Part shown: positions 1 through 14,309 of the stretch, in pieces
How positions within the stretch are numbered: the stretch's first letter is position 1
Layout: each line of letters begins with the position of its first letter
Assembly (NCBI RefSeq): GCF_001976145.1
Contig: NZ_MOXD01000005.1
Coordinates: forward strand, 248,001-312,000
DNA length: 64,000 nucleotides
Source: Serratia oryzae
GTDB taxonomy: Bacteria > Pseudomonadota > Gammaproteobacteria > Enterobacterales > Enterobacteriaceae
Reading direction: 5' to 3'
The notes under the pieces: generated by a model
What the model was told of the DNA's origin: nothing
What the model saw: the letters and a program-made list of their open reading frames with translations, nothing else
Databases searched by the model: none
Translations under genes and position numbers: made by a program

Positions 1-1301
<1,301 letters not shown>

Positions 1302-1369
1302 TCATGCGGCGAAGTTAAAGCCGCACAAAAAGAAGAGTGATACCCGTTAACCTTACCGCAACGGCAACG

Positions 1370-2713
1370 CTAGCGGTAGCGTTTTGTCTGGCTATTTTGA
1401 TCCTGCTCAGCGAGCCATGCCAACTTTTCACCGATTTTACCTTCCAGCCCGCGCGAGGTCGGATGATAGTAGCGCGTAGCCGCCATTTCTGGAGGGAAAT
1501 AACTCTCGCCAGCCGCATAGGCATTGGGTTCGTCGTGAGCATAACGATACTCCGCTCCTAAGCCCATTTCTTTCATCAGCTTGGTCGGCGCGTTGCGTAA
1601 ATGCTCCGGCACATCGTAATCCGCCCCCTCTTTGGCATCACGAATTGCCGCTTTAAATGCGGTGTAAACAGCGTTACTTTTCGGCGCACAGGCCAGGTAA
1701 ACAATCGCCTGGGCGATGGCGCGTTCGCCTTCCGCCGGCCCGACGCGGGTGAAACAGTCCCAGGCCGCGATCGCCACCTGCATAGCGCGAGGATCGGCGT
1801 TGCCGACATCTTCAGACGCAATCGCCAACAAGCGGCGCGCCACATAGAGCGGATCGCCCCCCGCGGTAATGATACGCGCGTACCAGTACAGCGCCGCATC
1901 CGGTGCTGAACCACGTACCGACTTATGCAGCGCAGAGATAAGATCGTAATAGCGGTCACCTTTGTTGTCGAAGCGTGCACTGCGCTCACCAGAGACCTCT
2001 TTCAACAATTCCGGCGTTAATACCCGCATTCCCTGCGCATCGATCTCCGCCATATCGGCCATCATTTCCAGGCTGTTCAAAGCCCGACGGGCATCGCCCC
2101 CCACAAGCTCTGACAACATACGCTTGGTTTCTGCTGGCAAGACAACATTCTGCCCGCCAAAACCGCGGCTGTTATCCTGCATGGCCTGCTCCAGCACCTG
2201 GCAGATGTCTTCGGCGGTAAGCGCTTTCAGCAGATAGACACGAGCGCGGGATAACAAGGCCGAATTGAGCTCAAAAGAGGGGTTTTCCGTGGTCGCACCG
2301 ATAAAGGTGATGGTGCCGTCTTCGATATGCGGTAAGAAGGCATCCTGCTGGCTTTTGTTGAAACGGTGCGCTTCGTCGACAAACAAAATGGTGCGGCGCC
2401 CGGCATCGCGATTTTGCCGCGCACGTTCGATCGCCTCGCGGATTTCCTTAATGCCGGAAGTCACCGCGGAGATCCGCTCGACGTCTGCCTGACCATAGCG
2501 GCCAATCAGCTCTGCCAGCGTCGTTTTCCCGGTTCCCGGTGGGCCCCACAGGATCATCGAGTGCAGTTGCCCGGCTTCGATCGCCCGTGGCAAAGGCTTA
2601 CCCACTGCCAGCAAATGCTGCTGGCCGATGTACTGTGCAAGCGTTGTTGGCCGCATACGCGCGGCCAAGGGTTGAAATTCATTGTGGGAAAAATCGAGCG
2701 ACAGATTACTCAC
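1370..2713 (-). CDS. rarA: Replication-associated recombination protein A (AAA+ ATPase)
   Basis: RarA (MgsA) is a clamp-loader-like AAA+ ATPase that acts at stalled replication forks. It has 447 residues, the usual length. Walker A is GPPGTGKT at residues 57-64 and Walker B is [10 protein letters not shown] near 111-120. The sensor region ATTENPSF follows, and the C-terminal part is the tetramerisation domain ([20 protein letters not shown] onward). It starts 8 bp after the lolA stop, so lolA-rarA are almost certainly cotranscribed. No anomalies are seen. Confidence 0.97.
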   Translation of the reverse strand: MSNLSLDFSHNEFQPLAARMRPTTLAQYIGQQHLLAVGKPLPRAIEAGQLHSMILWGPPGTGKTTLAELIGRYGQADVERISAVTSGIKEIREAIERARQNRDAGRRTILFVDEAHRFNKSQQDAFLPHIEDGTITFIGATTENPSFELNSALLSRARVYLLKALTAEDICQVLEQAMQDNSRGFGGQNVVLPAETKRMLSELVGGDARRALNSLEMMADMAEIDAQGMRVLTPELLKEVSGERSARFDNKGDRYYDLISALHKSVRGSAPDAALYWYARIITAGGDPLYVARRLLAIASEDVGNADPRAMQVAIAAWDCFTRVGPAEGERAIAQAIVYLACAPKSNAVYTAFKAAIRDAKEGADYDVPEHLRNAPTKLMKEMGLGAEYRYAHDEPNAYAAGESYFPPEMAATRYYHPTSRGLEGKIGEKLAWLAEQDQNSQTKRYR

Positions 2714-2721
2714 GCAGACCT

Positions 2722-3333
2722 CTACTTCCGCTGGTCGTCCAGCGTCACTCCCTTCGGCGGGGTAAATTTGAATTTGGCGGCATCAACGCTGCTGTTCTGC
2801 TGGCTTTTTAGCTGATAATCACTGCGTTGGCCGTCTTGTTCAACCGCGGTAAAACTCTTGATCGTACCGCTGTTGGTTACCGTGATGGCAAACTGCTTCA
2901 AATTGCCGCTGCTGGCTTTTGGCGTCAGCTCAAAATCATCGCCTTTTTGCTTAACATGGTACTGCTTCCAATCGTTGGCATTATTGCGAGTAATCAGCAT
3001 AAACGGCGTATTGCCAGTGGCATTTTTCAGCCAGGTAGCGGTTACCTGCTCAACAAACGGGTTGTAGAACCACAGGGTTTCGCCGTCGGAAACCAGCACG
3101 CTCTCATCCGGAGAAGTCATATGCCAGTTAAACAGGTTCGGGCGTTTGACCCACAGTTCACCTTCCCCTTGCTGCACCGCAGCGCCGTCGCCGCTGGTCA
3201 CCGACTGGGAGAAACTGGCGTGGAAACTGTTCACTTTCGCCAGGCGACTTTGCAGATCCTGAGCGGCATCCGCCAGCACGGATGTGGAGGCAAACCCCGA
3301 AAGCAGACAACAGGCAACTAACAGTTTTTTCAT
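2722..3333 (-). CDS. lolA: Outer-membrane lipoprotein carrier protein LolA
   Basis: Periplasmic chaperone that receives lipoproteins from LolCDE and hands them to LolB at the outer membrane. It has 203 residues. The first 21 form a Sec signal peptide ([19 protein letters not shown]), with the mature protein starting [10 protein letters not shown]. An in-frame start four codons upstream (3345) exists, but the MKK start fits the signal peptide and the family length. It sits between ftsK and rarA as in E. coli. Confidence 0.97.
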   Translation of the reverse strand: MKKLLVACCLLSGFASTSVLADAAQDLQSRLAKVNSFHASFSQSVTSGDGAAVQQGEGELWVKRPNLFNWHMTSPDESVLVSDGETLWFYNPFVEQVTATWLKNATGNTPFMLITRNNANDWKQYHVKQKGDDFELTPKASSGNLKQFAITVTNSGTIKSFTAVEQDGQRSDYQLKSQQNSSVDAAKFKFTPPKGVTLDDQRK

Positions 3334-3481
3334 TATTCCAAGCACCTTATGAAATACATTTACCGCAAGGCAACACCGTGCGGATCAAATAACCTTCAAC
3401 GCTCACCACTGTACCTGAAGCCCTGAACGGGCTGCCAGAACAATACGCCAAGAAATTGCTGGGTTTACGCTTCTTTGCACA

Positions 3482-3502
3482 AGGGCCGCAAAAGCGGCCC
3501 TT
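3482..3502. terminator. GC-rich inverted repeat downstream of ftsK
   Basis: A perfect stem AGGGCCGC / GCGGCCCT with an AAAA loop lies about 30 bp past the ftsK stop. The T-rich tail is on the plus-strand side (TTATTTATTT), whereas ftsK is transcribed on the minus strand. It may therefore be only a weak terminator for ftsK. Confidence 0.5.
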
Positions 3503-3533
3503 TATTTATTTCTACGTGGCTAAAGAACGGCCA

Positions 3534-6500
3534 TCAATCATGGCGCGGCGGAGCCAAGACTTCACGGTTACCGTTATGGCCTTGCTCACTGACGATCCCC
3601 TGCGCTTCCATCTGTTCAATGATACGCGCAGCGCGGTTATAGCCGATGCGGAACTGGCGCTGTACGCCAGAGATAGAGGCGCGGCGTTTATCCACCACAA
3701 ACTCCACGGCCTGATCGAACAGCGGATCCAGCTCTTCATCACCGTCCAAGCTGCCCCCGGTACCGCCTTCACCCTCGTCACCACCGCTGAGGATTCCTTC
3801 TTTGTACTGTGGCCGTTCACGCGCTTTCCAATCTTTCACCACGGCGTGCACTTCCTGATCGCGAACAAAAGCGCCGTGCACACGCACCGGAATGGAGGAG
3901 TTTGGTGCCAAATACAGCATATCCCCCATCCCCAGCAAAGATTCTGCGCCGCTCTGATCGAGAATGGTACGGGAATCGATCTTGCTGGAAACGGTGAAGG
4001 CGATACGCGTTGGAATGTTCGCTTTGATCAAGCCGGTAATCACATCCACCGATGGACGCTGCGTTGCCAATACCAGGTGGATACCCGCAGCACGCGCTTT
4101 CTGTGCCAAACGGGCGATCAACTCTTCCACCTTCTTGCCGACCGTCATGATCAGATCGGCAAACTCATCCACCATCACCACGATGTAGGGTTCTTTTTCC
4201 AGCATCGGCATCACAGTACCCATGCCGTCACTCGGCTTCCAGAATGGATCCGGGATCGGCCTGCCCATGGCTTCAGCCTGATCGACCCGTTCGTTGTAAC
4301 CCGCCAGATTGCGCACACCCAGTGCAGACATCAGCTTGTAGCGACGTTCCATCTCGGCAACACACCAACGCAGCGCATTAGCCGCGTCTTTCATGTCGGT
4401 GACCACATCGGTCAGCAGATGCGGAATACCTTCATAGACCGACAGCTCCAGCATTTTCGGGTCGATCATGATAAAGCGCACTTCTTTCGGCGTGGCTTTA
4501 AACAAAATACTCAGGATCATGGCGTTGACCCCAACCGACTTACCGGAGCCGGTGGTGCCAGCTACCAACAGGTGCGGCATTTTTCCCAGATCGGCCACTA
4601 CCGGCTGGCCTGAAATATCCTTACCCAATACGATCGCCAGCGGCGATGGATTATCGCGGAACGCCGGGCAGTCCAGCACTTCACGCAGATACACGGTCTG
4701 GCGCTTGGCGTTTGGCAACTCAATCCCTACATAAGGTTTACCAGGGATCACCTCAACCACACGCACCGCCGAGGTTGAAAGCGAGCGTGCCAGATCGCGT
4801 GACAGGTTGGAAATACGTGCAGCCTTGACGCCTGGGGCCAGATCCAGTTCGAAACGCGTAATCACCGGGCCAGGCAGAATATCGACAACGTCAGCCTTAA
4901 CCCGGTAATCCGCTAGGCTGGCTTCCACCAAACGGGCCTTCTGCTCCAGCTCGAAAGAATCGATCGGCGCCACCTCTTTCGGAGCTTCAGCCAGCAGATC
5001 CAGCGTTGGCAAAGGCGTTGTTGGCTTCTGCAATGGCTGATCGTTACGCATCAGGAAAGGATGGATCAGGCTGTCCATCGCTGGCGCAGCAGGTTGCGGC
5101 TGTGCAGGTGGCTGATAAGGCTGTTGCGCTTGGTAAGCAGGTACTGGCGGAGTTTGAGGTCGCGGTGCCTGATAAGCAGGCGCTTCTGGCTCAAACTGGC
5201 CGAAAGGCACGTCGTCTTCCTGTTCACTTTGCAGCTCAATACGTTCTTCGAGCTGCGGTGACAGGGTGAATAATGGCTCGGTTGGGCCATCATCGACTAA
5301 ATCTGCCATCGGCGAGAAGCTGAAGGCCTTACTGGTGTCCACTGGGCGTGACAGGGGAGCAGGTTCAGGCTCAATATGCTCTTCACCATAACGCTCCTGT
5401 TGCTGTTGCGCAAAAGCCTGGCCCAGTGCCGCTTCCTGCAAGGCACTTTCATCATCATGCTGATATTCTTCGCCATAGCGCTGGCTTTGCTGTTCGGCAA
5501 ATGCCTGACGTAACGCGGCTTCCTGCTGCGCCTCATCATCCGGCGACTGACTGGTTGGCGGGAGTGGCTCTTCACTACGATGGCGCAGCTCTTGCTCTGC
5601 CAGACGTTGTGAAGGCAGTTTGATCCCGTAAGAGGCCAGCTCACGCCGGGTTGGAATACGCACCGGGTTCGGGCGCGGTAATTCCGGGCCGATGCCTTGC
5701 TTGATCTGAGAGCTGCTATCGCTGGTGGCGGTAAATGCCGGCATAAAGGTGTGAGTTGCAGCGCCTGCGGCGGTTGTCGTACCGCCGGATGGTTTCACAG
5801 CCCCAAAGGCCGGCACATCATCGCGGCTACTGAACCCGGTTGAACCACTGAAATCGACCTGATCGCGCTGTGCGGCAGAAAAGTCAAACGGCGACGTCTC
5901 ATGTTGCGGCGTGACGGATGCGTTCCAATCCCCCAAGCGCGGTTCTTTCTCATCCTGATAAGGATCAATCTGACGTTTGGTTCTTGGCGCAGGCGTTTCT
6001 TCCGGGAGCTCAAATGAATACAGCGGTGGCGTACTTTGCTCTGGCGCAGGGCTCAACGGATGCTGATTGACCGAAGCGGGTGCGGCAGGTGCCACCGTCA
6101 CCGCAGCCGGAGTGGTGGCCTGTACATTGACCCGCGCATACTCAGGTTCAACTGAGGGGGACTCATCATCAATATCAATGGCACGCAAGCCGCTCAGCAA
6201 TGGATCGCTATTATCTTGTTGGGCTATTTCAGTCACAGAAGGGGCAGAAAACAGCACATCATCATCCGCCACTGCCGCTGATACTACAGTTGTGCCCTTG
6301 CTATCTGGCTCTGGCTCCTCAAACTGCTCATCCTCATCGTAATAGCGCTCATCACGGCGCGAACGATTGGTCATAAAGGTGAGAGTTCCCAGTACCACTC
6401 CACCGATTTTTTCAGCAATCACCAACCAGGACCAGCCGGTGAACAGCGTTAAACCCACCGCCCAAATGCACAACAGCGCCAAGGTAGCGCCAATGCCATT

Positions 6501-6974
6501 GAACCACGGCAGCATGGCACTGCTCAGCAAGCTGCCAATCACGCCACCGGAGGCAAAATAATAGAGATCGTCAACATTCAACGCCGCCAGGCCGCACGAG
6601 GTCAGCACCAGTGCCAAGGTGCCAATCAGACGCAGCGACAGCGCAAAGTAATCGATGTAATCATGGTCGCCACGCTGGCGGAACCCAGCCCAGCAAAAAA
6701 TGATCATGATCGGTGGTATCGTATAGGCGAGTACCCCGAAGGTGAAGAACAACGTATCAGCCAACCAAGCGCCAACACTGCCGCCCAGATTGTGGATAGG
6801 CTCGTGCCATGCGGTTTGCGACCAACTGGGGTCAGAAGGATTGAAACTGACCAATGCGGCCATGAGGTAAACGGCAAAAATCGCTACCACGATCGACAAA
6901 GCCTCAAGCAAACGCTGCCCGCTGCTGAGCCTTCTTAGGGTAACTTCTTTATCTTCTGTGTATTCCTGGCTCAA
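3534..6974 (-). CDS. ftsK: DNA translocase FtsK
   Basis: Divisome protein that anchors at the septum and pumps the chromosome terminus so that XerCD can resolve dimers at dif. It has 1146 residues. The N-terminal about 210 residues carry membrane helices. A long Pro/Gln/Glu-rich linker runs from about 215 to 650, followed by the motor. Walker A is [14 protein letters not shown], the Walker B region is [13 protein letters not shown], and the C-terminal gamma winged-helix domain ([20 protein letters not shown]) reads KOPS. The linker has an internal tandem repeat (see findings). A LexA-box-like site lies upstream, matching the SOS-inducible dinH promoter of E. coli. Confidence 0.98.
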   Translation of the reverse strand: MSQEYTEDKEVTLRRLSSGQRLLEALSIVVAIFAVYLMAALVSFNPSDPSWSQTAWHEPIHNLGGSVGAWLADTLFFTFGVLAYTIPPIMIIFCWAGFRQRGDHDYIDYFALSLRLIGTLALVLTSCGLAALNVDDLYYFASGGVIGSLLSSAMLPWFNGIGATLALLCIWAVGLTLFTGWSWLVIAEKIGGVVLGTLTFMTNRSRRDERYYDEDEQFEEPEPDSKGTTVVSAAVADDDVLFSAPSVTEIAQQDNSDPLLSGLRAIDIDDESPSVEPEYARVNVQATTPAAVTVAPAAPASVNQHPLSPAPEQSTPPLYSFELPEETPAPRTKRQIDPYQDEKEPRLGDWNASVTPQHETSPFDFSAAQRDQVDFSGSTGFSSRDDVPAFGAVKPSGGTTTAAGAATHTFMPAFTATSDSSSQIKQGIGPELPRPNPVRIPTRRELASYGIKLPSQRLAEQELRHRSEEPLPPTSQSPDDEAQQEAALRQAFAEQQSQRYGEEYQHDDESALQEAALGQAFAQQQQERYGEEHIEPEPAPLSRPVDTSKAFSFSPMADLVDDGPTEPLFTLSPQLEERIELQSEQEDDVPFGQFEPEAPAYQAPRPQTPPVPAYQAQQPYQPPAQPQPAAPAMDSLIHPFLMRNDQPLQKPTTPLPTLDLLAEAPKEVAPIDSFELEQKARLVEASLADYRVKADVVDILPGPVITRFELDLAPGVKAARISNLSRDLARSLSTSAVRVVEVIPGKPYVGIELPNAKRQTVYLREVLDCPAFRDNPSPLAIVLGKDISGQPVVADLGKMPHLLVAGTTGSGKSVGVNAMILSILFKATPKEVRFIMIDPKMLELSVYEGIPHLLTDVVTDMKDAANALRWCVAEMERRYKLMSALGVRNLAGYNERVDQAEAMGRPIPDPFWKPSDGMGTVMPMLEKEPYIVVMVDEFADLIMTVGKKVEELIARLAQKARAAGIHLVLATQRPSVDVITGLIKANIPTRIAFTVSSKIDSRTILDQSGAESLLGMGDMLYLAPNSSIPVRVHGAFVRDQEVHAVVKDWKARERPQYKEGILSGGDEGEGGTGGSLDGDEELDPLFDQAVEFVVDKRRASISGVQRQFRIGYNRAARIIEQMEAQGIVSEQGHNGNREVLAPPRHD

Positions 6975-7041
6975 GAAAGGCTCTCCAGGTTCCTGTTAGC
7001 TGGCATAGTAACAGCGCCGAGAGGCTTCCTCGGCGCCGAAA

Positions 7042-7057
7042 CTGTATGGATAAACAG
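7042..7057. promoter_or_regulatory. LexA box upstream of ftsK
   Basis: CTGTATGGATAAACAG fits the LexA consensus CTGT-N8-ACAG with both half-sites exact. It is 68 bp upstream of the ftsK start. E. coli ftsK (dinH) is a known LexA target, so the assignment follows family knowledge plus the visible motif. Confidence 0.8.
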
Positions 7058-7094
7058 GAGTATAACGAACTTTATCAGGTTTTGCACCTGTGCC

Positions 7095-7589
7095 TTACCG
7101 TGTTTTGATAACCAGACGGTTACTCTGTTTCACTTCTTCCATCACAACGTAAGTACGGGTGTCATTCACTCCCGGCAAACGCAGCAGAGTTTCGCCCAGC
7201 AACTTACGGTAAGCCGACATATCGGGTACGCGGGTCTTCAACAGGTAGTCGAAATCACCGGAAACCAAATGACACTCCTGAATTTCTTCAAGCTTCTGTA
7301 CGGCTGCGTTGAATTGCTCAAACACATCTGGCGCACCGCGGTTCAGCGTGATTTCCACGAAAACCAGCAGGGAAGCATCCAGATAATGCGGGTTGAGCAA
7401 TGCGGTATAACCATGGATAAAACCCTGGCGCTCTAGACGGCGCACACGTTCTAAACATGGCGTTGGGGATAACCCCACGCGCTTCGAAAGCTCGACGTTC
7501 GAAATTCGCCCATCCTTTTGCAACTCATTGAGGATGTTACGATCGATACGGTCAAGATCTTTACCCGGGCGTTTTTTGTTGTCTGCCAT
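7095..7589 (-). CDS. lrp: Leucine-responsive regulatory protein
   Basis: Global regulator of amino acid metabolism, pili and nitrogen assimilation genes. It has 164 residues starting MADNKKRPGKDLDRIDRNIL, the same length as E. coli Lrp and nearly the same sequence. The N-terminal helix-turn-helix covers about residues 10-60 (VELSKRVGLSPTPCLERVRR is the recognition region). The C-terminal RAM ligand-binding domain is about 70-145. An upstream in-frame start would add 13 residues not seen in the family and is rejected. It diverges from trxB across a 711 bp gap, so the long leader region known for lrp has room here. Confidence 0.97.
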   Translation of the reverse strand: MADNKKRPGKDLDRIDRNILNELQKDGRISNVELSKRVGLSPTPCLERVRRLERQGFIHGYTALLNPHYLDASLLVFVEITLNRGAPDVFEQFNAAVQKLEEIQECHLVSGDFDYLLKTRVPDMSAYRKLLGETLLRLPGVNDTRTYVVMEEVKQSNRLVIKTR

Positions 7590-9272
<1,683 letters not shown>

Positions 9273-9292
9273 ATCCTCATTTTCGTTCAATC

Positions 9293-9320
9293 AAGGCGGC
9301 TTATTGGCCGCCTTATTTAT
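9293..9320 (+). terminator. Rho-independent terminator of trxB
   Basis: Perfect 8-bp stem AAGGCGGC / GCCGCCTT with loop TTATTG, followed by ATTTAT. It lies 20 bp past the trxB stop. Confidence 0.85.
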
Positions 9321-9521
9321 CTGCAGCACATCTCTCATCCCCCTAAGCATAACCAAAAATCTGCCGCAGCTGGCACGACGAAAGGGAGATTTATTTTCAG
9401 TCTATCGAGTGACGAGGTAACATTAGCACTCACTTGTTTCGCTTCAGGTCGAGGCAAACACTTTTTTAACAATAAGTTAACCTGACCTGTTGCGACAGGC
9501 ATCGGCGACGCAGACTACCTG

Positions 9522-11288
9522 ATGAAAAAAACCAGACAATACCAATTAACCCGTTGGCTCAAAACCCAGAGCGCACTGGCGCAACGCTGGCTGCGTCTTT
9601 CTATGCTGCTTGGCCTGTTCAGCGGCATATTGATTGTCGCCCAAGCCTGGCTGTTGGCCTCCCTGCTTCATGCTCTGATTATCGAACATCAACCGCGTGC
9701 TGAACTTGTTTCCTCGTTTATCTGGCTGCTTGCCACCTTTGCGCTGCGGGCGTTGCTCAGCTGGTTGCGCGAGCGCGTCGGGTTTATCTGCGGGCAGGTG
9801 ATCCGCCAGCGCATGCGGGTGCAGGTGCTGGATAAGCTGCAGCGGCTCGGCCCGGCCTGGATCCAGGGGAAACCCGCCGGTAGCTGGGCCAGTATCATCG
9901 TTGAACAGATTGAAGATATGCAGGATTACTATGCCCGCTATCTGCCGCAGATGTATCTGGCCGTCTTTATCCCGTTGCTGATCCTGATCACCGTCTTCCC
10001 GATCAACTGGGCTGCCGGGTTGATCCTGCTGGCCACCGCTCCGCTGATCCCGCTGTTTATGGCGCTGGTCGGCATGGGAGCGGCAGATGCCAACCGCCGT
10101 AATTTTGTCGCATTGGCACGCCTGAGCGGCAATTTCCTCGATCGCCTGCGTGGGTTGGATACACTGCGGCTGTTTAACCGTGGGCGGGCGGAAACGGAAC
10201 AGATTGCCAAATCCTCGGAAGATTTCCGCCAACGCACCATGGAAGTGCTGCGTATGGCCTTCCTCTCTTCTGCAGTACTGGAGTTTTTTGCTTCCATCTC
10301 CATCGCCGTAGTGGCGGTCTATTTTGGTTTCTCCTATCTCGGCGAACTGAATTTCGGCAGCTATGGCACCGGAGTGACGCTGTTTGCCGGTTTCCTGGTG
10401 CTGATCCTCGCGCCGGAATTCTTCCAGCCGCTGCGCGATTTGGGGGCGTTCTACCATGCCAAGGCACAGGCCGTGGGCGCTGCTGAAGCGTTAGAAGCCT
10501 TTCTGGCAGAGGAAGGTGAACAGATGGGAAATGGCACTCAGGTACTGGATAACGAGGTCCCACTGACGTTACACGCGCGGGATCTGGAGATTCTCTCCCC
10601 CAATGGCGCATTGCTGGCCGGGCCGCTGACGTTTACCCTGCCCGCCAATCAGCGTATTGCGCTGGTTGGGCTGAGCGGTGCCGGGAAAAGCTCGCTGCTG
10701 AATCTGCTGCTCGGCTTCCTGCCCTACCGTGGCTCCTTGCTGGTTAACGGAACAGAACTGCGTGAGCTGGCAGCGGCAAACTGGCGCCAACAGCTCGGCT
10801 GGGTGGGGCAAAACCCACATCTGCCAGCCCCCACGCTACGGGATAATATTCTGCTTGGCTACCCCGAAGCCAGCGAAGAGCAGCTACGGCAAGCGGTTGA
10901 ACAGGCCTATGTCAGCGAATTTTTGCCGCATCTGCCAAACGGGCTGGAAACCGAGCTGGGCGATAGCGCCGCGCGCCTCTCCGTCGGGCAAGCGCAGCGC
11001 GTGGCCGTAGCACGTGCGCTGATCAGCCCGCGTCGCCTGCTGCTGCTGGACGAGCCTGCCGCCAGTCTGGATGCCCACAGTGAACGCTGGGTCATGCAGG
11101 CATTGAATCGTGCTTCACATCAGCAGACCACCTTACTGGTGACGCACCAGTTGGAAGATACCGAAGATTACGACCAGATTTGGGTGATGGACAACGGGCA
11201 AATCGTACAGTGCGGCAACTATGCCACGCTCAGTTCGCAACCCGGCCTATTCGCTAATCTGATCGCACACCGCAGCGGGGAGCTATAA
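9522..11288 (+). CDS. cydD: Heterodimeric ABC exporter CydDC, subunit CydD
   Basis: Inner-membrane half of CydDC, which exports cysteine/glutathione and is needed to assemble cytochrome bd. It has 588 residues: an N-terminal six-helix ABC transmembrane domain (about 25-320) and a C-terminal ATPase domain. Walker A is [11 protein letters not shown], the signature is LSVGQAQR (variant of LSGGQ), and Walker B is LLLLDEP with H-loop VTHQ. Its stop is 2 bp before the cydC start, so the two are cotranscribed and probably translationally coupled. Confidence 0.97.
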   Translation: MKKTRQYQLTRWLKTQSALAQRWLRLSMLLGLFSGILIVAQAWLLASLLHALIIEHQPRAELVSSFIWLLATFALRALLSWLRERVGFICGQVIRQRMRVQVLDKLQRLGPAWIQGKPAGSWASIIVEQIEDMQDYYARYLPQMYLAVFIPLLILITVFPINWAAGLILLATAPLIPLFMALVGMGAADANRRNFVALARLSGNFLDRLRGLDTLRLFNRGRAETEQIAKSSEDFRQRTMEVLRMAFLSSAVLEFFASISIAVVAVYFGFSYLGELNFGSYGTGVTLFAGFLVLILAPEFFQPLRDLGAFYHAKAQAVGAAEALEAFLAEEGEQMGNGTQVLDNEVPLTLHARDLEILSPNGALLAGPLTFTLPANQRIALVGLSGAGKSSLLNLLLGFLPYRGSLLVNGTELRELAAANWRQQLGWVGQNPHLPAPTLRDNILLGYPEASEEQLRQAVEQAYVSEFLPHLPNGLETELGDSAARLSVGQAQRVAVARALISPRRLLLLDEPAASLDAHSERWVMQALNRASHQQTTLLVTHQLEDTEDYDQIWVMDNGQIVQCGNYATLSSQPGLFANLIAHRSGEL

Positions 11289-11290
11289 CT

Positions 11291-13027
11291 ATGGGCGTTT
11301 TATTGCCATTCCTGGCGTTGTACCGCAGGCACAGCGTCCTGATTGGCCTGGGGATTATCCTGGCGATCGTCACTTTGCTGGCCAGTATCGGCCTGCTGGC
11401 GCTTTCCGGCTGGTTCCTGGCCGCCTCTTCGCTGGCCGGGTTGGCCGGTCTATATACTTTCAACTACATGTTACCCGCGGCGGGCGTGCGCGGAGCGGCG
11501 ATCTTCCGCACGGCGGGGCGCTATGCGGAACGCGTTGTCAGCCATGATGCGACGTTCCGCGTGCTATCACACTTGCGGGTATTTACCTTCAAGAAGATCT
11601 TGCCACTGTCGCCCGGTGGTATTGCCCGTTTTCGCCAGGCTGAACTGCTGAACCGGCTGGTGGCCGATGTCGATACGCTCGATCACCTGTATCTGCGCGT
11701 GATTTCACCCCTAGTCAGCGCGGCGGTGGTGATTATGGTGGTGACTTTTGGCCTGAGTTGGCTGGATGGCCCGTTGGCTTTCACCTTGGGTGGCATTCTG
11801 CTGCTGTTGCTGCTGTTGCTACCCCCGGTGTTCTATTACGCAGGCAAGCCGATAGGCGGTGAATTAACCGCATTGCGCAGCCAGTACCGCACCGATCTGG
11901 CCTCTTGGCTGCAAGGGCAGGCTGAACTGGTGATTTTTGGTGCGTTGGACGCTTTTCGCACCAGATTAAATGCCACGGAACAGCGCTGGCAACAGCGTCA
12001 GTGGCAACAGGCTTCGCTGGGCGGCATCGCCCAAGCACTCACGATTCTTGCCAGTGGTTTTACCGTCACGCTGCTGCTTTGGCTGGCGGCAGCCGGTATC
12101 GGTGGTGATAGCCAACCGGGGGCGCTGATTGCCCTGTTTGCCTTTGCCGCACTGGCCTCTTTTGAAGCTATGATGCCAGTTGCTGCCGCTTTCCAGCATC
12201 TGGGCCAGGTGATCGCTTCCGCCACGCGAGTCAAGCAGATTATCGATCAGCAACCGGAGGCTATTTTCCCTGACACGGGGCCAGCAGCACAGCCCGACGT
12301 AACGCTGAACCTGCACGATCTCTCTTTCACTTATCCAGGGCAGCCGCTCCCGGTGCTTCATGACGTGACATTGACTATTGCCGCCGGTGAACACATCGCG
12401 CTGCTGGGGCGAACCGGCTGTGGTAAATCCACCCTGCTACAGTTGCTGACGCGCGCCTGGAATGCCAACAGCGGCGAGATTCAGCTCAATGGGCAACCGC
12501 TGAACGCCTATGATGAAGCGACGCTGCGCGCCATGACTGCCGTCGTTAGCCAGCGGGTGCATATCTTCAGCAATACGCTGCGTGAAAACCTGCGCCTCGC
12601 TGCGCCGCAGGCAAGCGACGAAATACTGAAAAACGTGCTGCAACAGGTTGGATTGGACAAACTGCTGGAAAACGAAGGCTTGAATGCCTGGCTAGGCGAA
12701 GGTGGCCGCCAGCTTTCCGGCGGTGAACAGCGCCGTCTAGGGATTGCCCGCGCGTTGTTGCACCAGGCTCCGCTGCTGCTGCTTGATGAACCGACCGAAG
12801 GGTTGGATGCCGAAACCGAGCAGCAGATTCTGGCTCTGCTACGCCAGCATTGCCGCGGCAAAACGCTGATTCTGGTGACCCATCGCCTGTATGGGTTGGA
12901 ACATTTCGATCGCATCTGTGTGATGGACGGCGGCCAGATCGTGGAACAGGGCCATCATGCTGTCCTGATGCAACAATCAGGTCGTTATGCCCAATTCCGC
13001 CAGCGGATCAACAATATCTCGCTGTAA
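11291..13027 (+). CDS. cydC: Heterodimeric ABC exporter CydDC, subunit CydC
   Basis: Partner of CydD with 578 residues. The N-terminal membrane domain is followed by an ATPase domain with Walker A GRTGCGKSTL, the consensus signature LSGGEQRR, Walker B LLLLDEPTEG and H-loop THR. CydC thus has the canonical signature motif and CydD the degenerate one, as expected for this asymmetric exporter. aat follows after 30 bp. Confidence 0.97.
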   Translation: MGVLLPFLALYRRHSVLIGLGIILAIVTLLASIGLLALSGWFLAASSLAGLAGLYTFNYMLPAAGVRGAAIFRTAGRYAERVVSHDATFRVLSHLRVFTFKKILPLSPGGIARFRQAELLNRLVADVDTLDHLYLRVISPLVSAAVVIMVVTFGLSWLDGPLAFTLGGILLLLLLLLPPVFYYAGKPIGGELTALRSQYRTDLASWLQGQAELVIFGALDAFRTRLNATEQRWQQRQWQQASLGGIAQALTILASGFTVTLLLWLAAAGIGGDSQPGALIALFAFAALASFEAMMPVAAAFQHLGQVIASATRVKQIIDQQPEAIFPDTGPAAQPDVTLNLHDLSFTYPGQPLPVLHDVTLTIAAGEHIALLGRTGCGKSTLLQLLTRAWNANSGEIQLNGQPLNAYDEATLRAMTAVVSQRVHIFSNTLRENLRLAAPQASDEILKNVLQQVGLDKLLENEGLNAWLGEGGRQLSGGEQRRLGIARALLHQAPLLLLDEPTEGLDAETEQQILALLRQHCRGKTLILVTHRLYGLEHFDRICVMDGGQIVEQGHHAVLMQQSGRYAQFRQRINNISL

Positions 13028-13057
13028 AACGGCCTGTAGGCAACGCTGAGGAGTTCT

Positions 13058-13783
13058 ATGCGCATTGTTAAGCTGTCACCGCAATCATTAGCGTTCCCCT
13101 CACCAGAGGGCGCTCTGCGCGATCCTAACGGCCTGTTGGCAATCGGTGGCGATCTCACGCCTTCACGCCTGCTGGCCGCCTATGAGCGCGGCATTTTCCC
13201 TTGGTACTCACCGGGGGAAGCGATTTTATGGTGGTCGCCCGATCCGCGTGCCGTTATGTTTCCCGCTGAGCACCACGTCAGCCGCAGCCTTAAACGCTTC
13301 CTGCGCGCCAATCCTTTCAGGATCACTCTGAATCAGGATTTTGCTGCGGTGATTGCTGCCTGCGCATACCGCCCAGACGAAGGAACCTGGATCGGCCCCG
13401 AAGTGCAGCAAGCTTATTTACAGTTGCACCAGCAGGGCCACGCCCACTCCGTTGAGGTATGGCAGGAAGATAAGCTGGTTGGCGGCCTGTACGGTGTCGC
13501 CCAGGGAGCGCTGTTTTGCGGCGAATCCATGTTCAGCCGCACCACCAATGCCTCAAAATGTGCCTTGATGGCATTTTGCCGTCATTTTGCCGCTTATGGC
13601 GGGGAATTGGTTGACTGTCAGGTGCTTAACGCTCACACTGCCTCGCTGGGAGCCAAAGAAATTCCCCGCCGCCAATTTTTGCAGTTGCTGAGTCACCTCC
13701 AACGCAGGGTTTTAGCGCCGGAATGCTGGCAATCACAAGTGATACCCCCACATCCGGTTGAACCGCCCTCCCCAACAAACTAA
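13058..13783 (+). CDS. aat: Leucyl/phenylalanyl-tRNA-protein transferase
   Basis: Adds Leu or Phe to N-terminal Lys/Arg of proteins, creating N-degrons that ClpS delivers to ClpAP. It has 241 residues, slightly longer than E. coli Aat (234). The family blocks [28 protein letters not shown] and [12 protein letters not shown] are all present. RBS GAGG lies 7 nt before the ATG. The later clpA and clpS genes complete the same pathway. Confidence 0.97.
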   Translation: MRIVKLSPQSLAFPSPEGALRDPNGLLAIGGDLTPSRLLAAYERGIFPWYSPGEAILWWSPDPRAVMFPAEHHVSRSLKRFLRANPFRITLNQDFAAVIAACAYRPDEGTWIGPEVQQAYLQLHQQGHAHSVEVWQEDKLVGGLYGVAQGALFCGESMFSRTTNASKCALMAFCRHFAAYGGELVDCQVLNAHTASLGAKEIPRRQFLQLLSHLQRRVLAPECWQSQVIPPHPVEPPSPTN

Positions 13784-13871
13784 TTTTGCGGAAACGGTGC
13801 ATTGTTTACCGACACTTCTTTACATAATGTGGGTTTTTCGGCATTATCTTGCCGGTTAAAAACTAAGGTAG

Positions 13872-14108
<237 letters not shown>

Positions 14109-14262
14109 TCGGCTCACCCGTTGCCAACTTTTGGCAACATTGAGGATGTGATCCCTCAGGAGCCCTTTCCGTTTACCCCCGCACAACGTTCAACACCGAG
14201 TTGCACCGGCGCGAGTAAACTGAGAGGGCTCAATCATTTCTGTTGCGCGTGAATTCACGCAT

Positions 14263-14293
14263 AAAAAAAGCGATGCCGAAGCATCGCTTTTTC
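14263..14293. terminator. Bidirectional terminator between infA and clpA
   Basis: Stem AAAGCGATGC / GCATCGCTTT with a CGAA loop, flanked by an A run on the left and a T run on the right. It can end both the plus-strand infA transcript and the minus-strand clpA transcript. Confidence 0.9.
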
Positions 14294-14309
14294 ATTACCA
14301 GGTTAGCGC

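Noticed and set aside
3456-4613. Long plus-strand open frame (385 codons)
   Set aside because: It lies opposite ftsK, is rich in His/Gln/Arg as expected for an antisense shadow, and has no family features.
9546-10457. 303-codon minus-strand frame inside cydD
   Set aside because: Antisense shadow; low-complexity Gln/Arg-rich sequence.
14109-14309. Expected tRNA-Ser gene (serW) after infA
   Set aside because: No cloverleaf, GGTTCGAAT-type T arm or CCA-proximal stem could be found.
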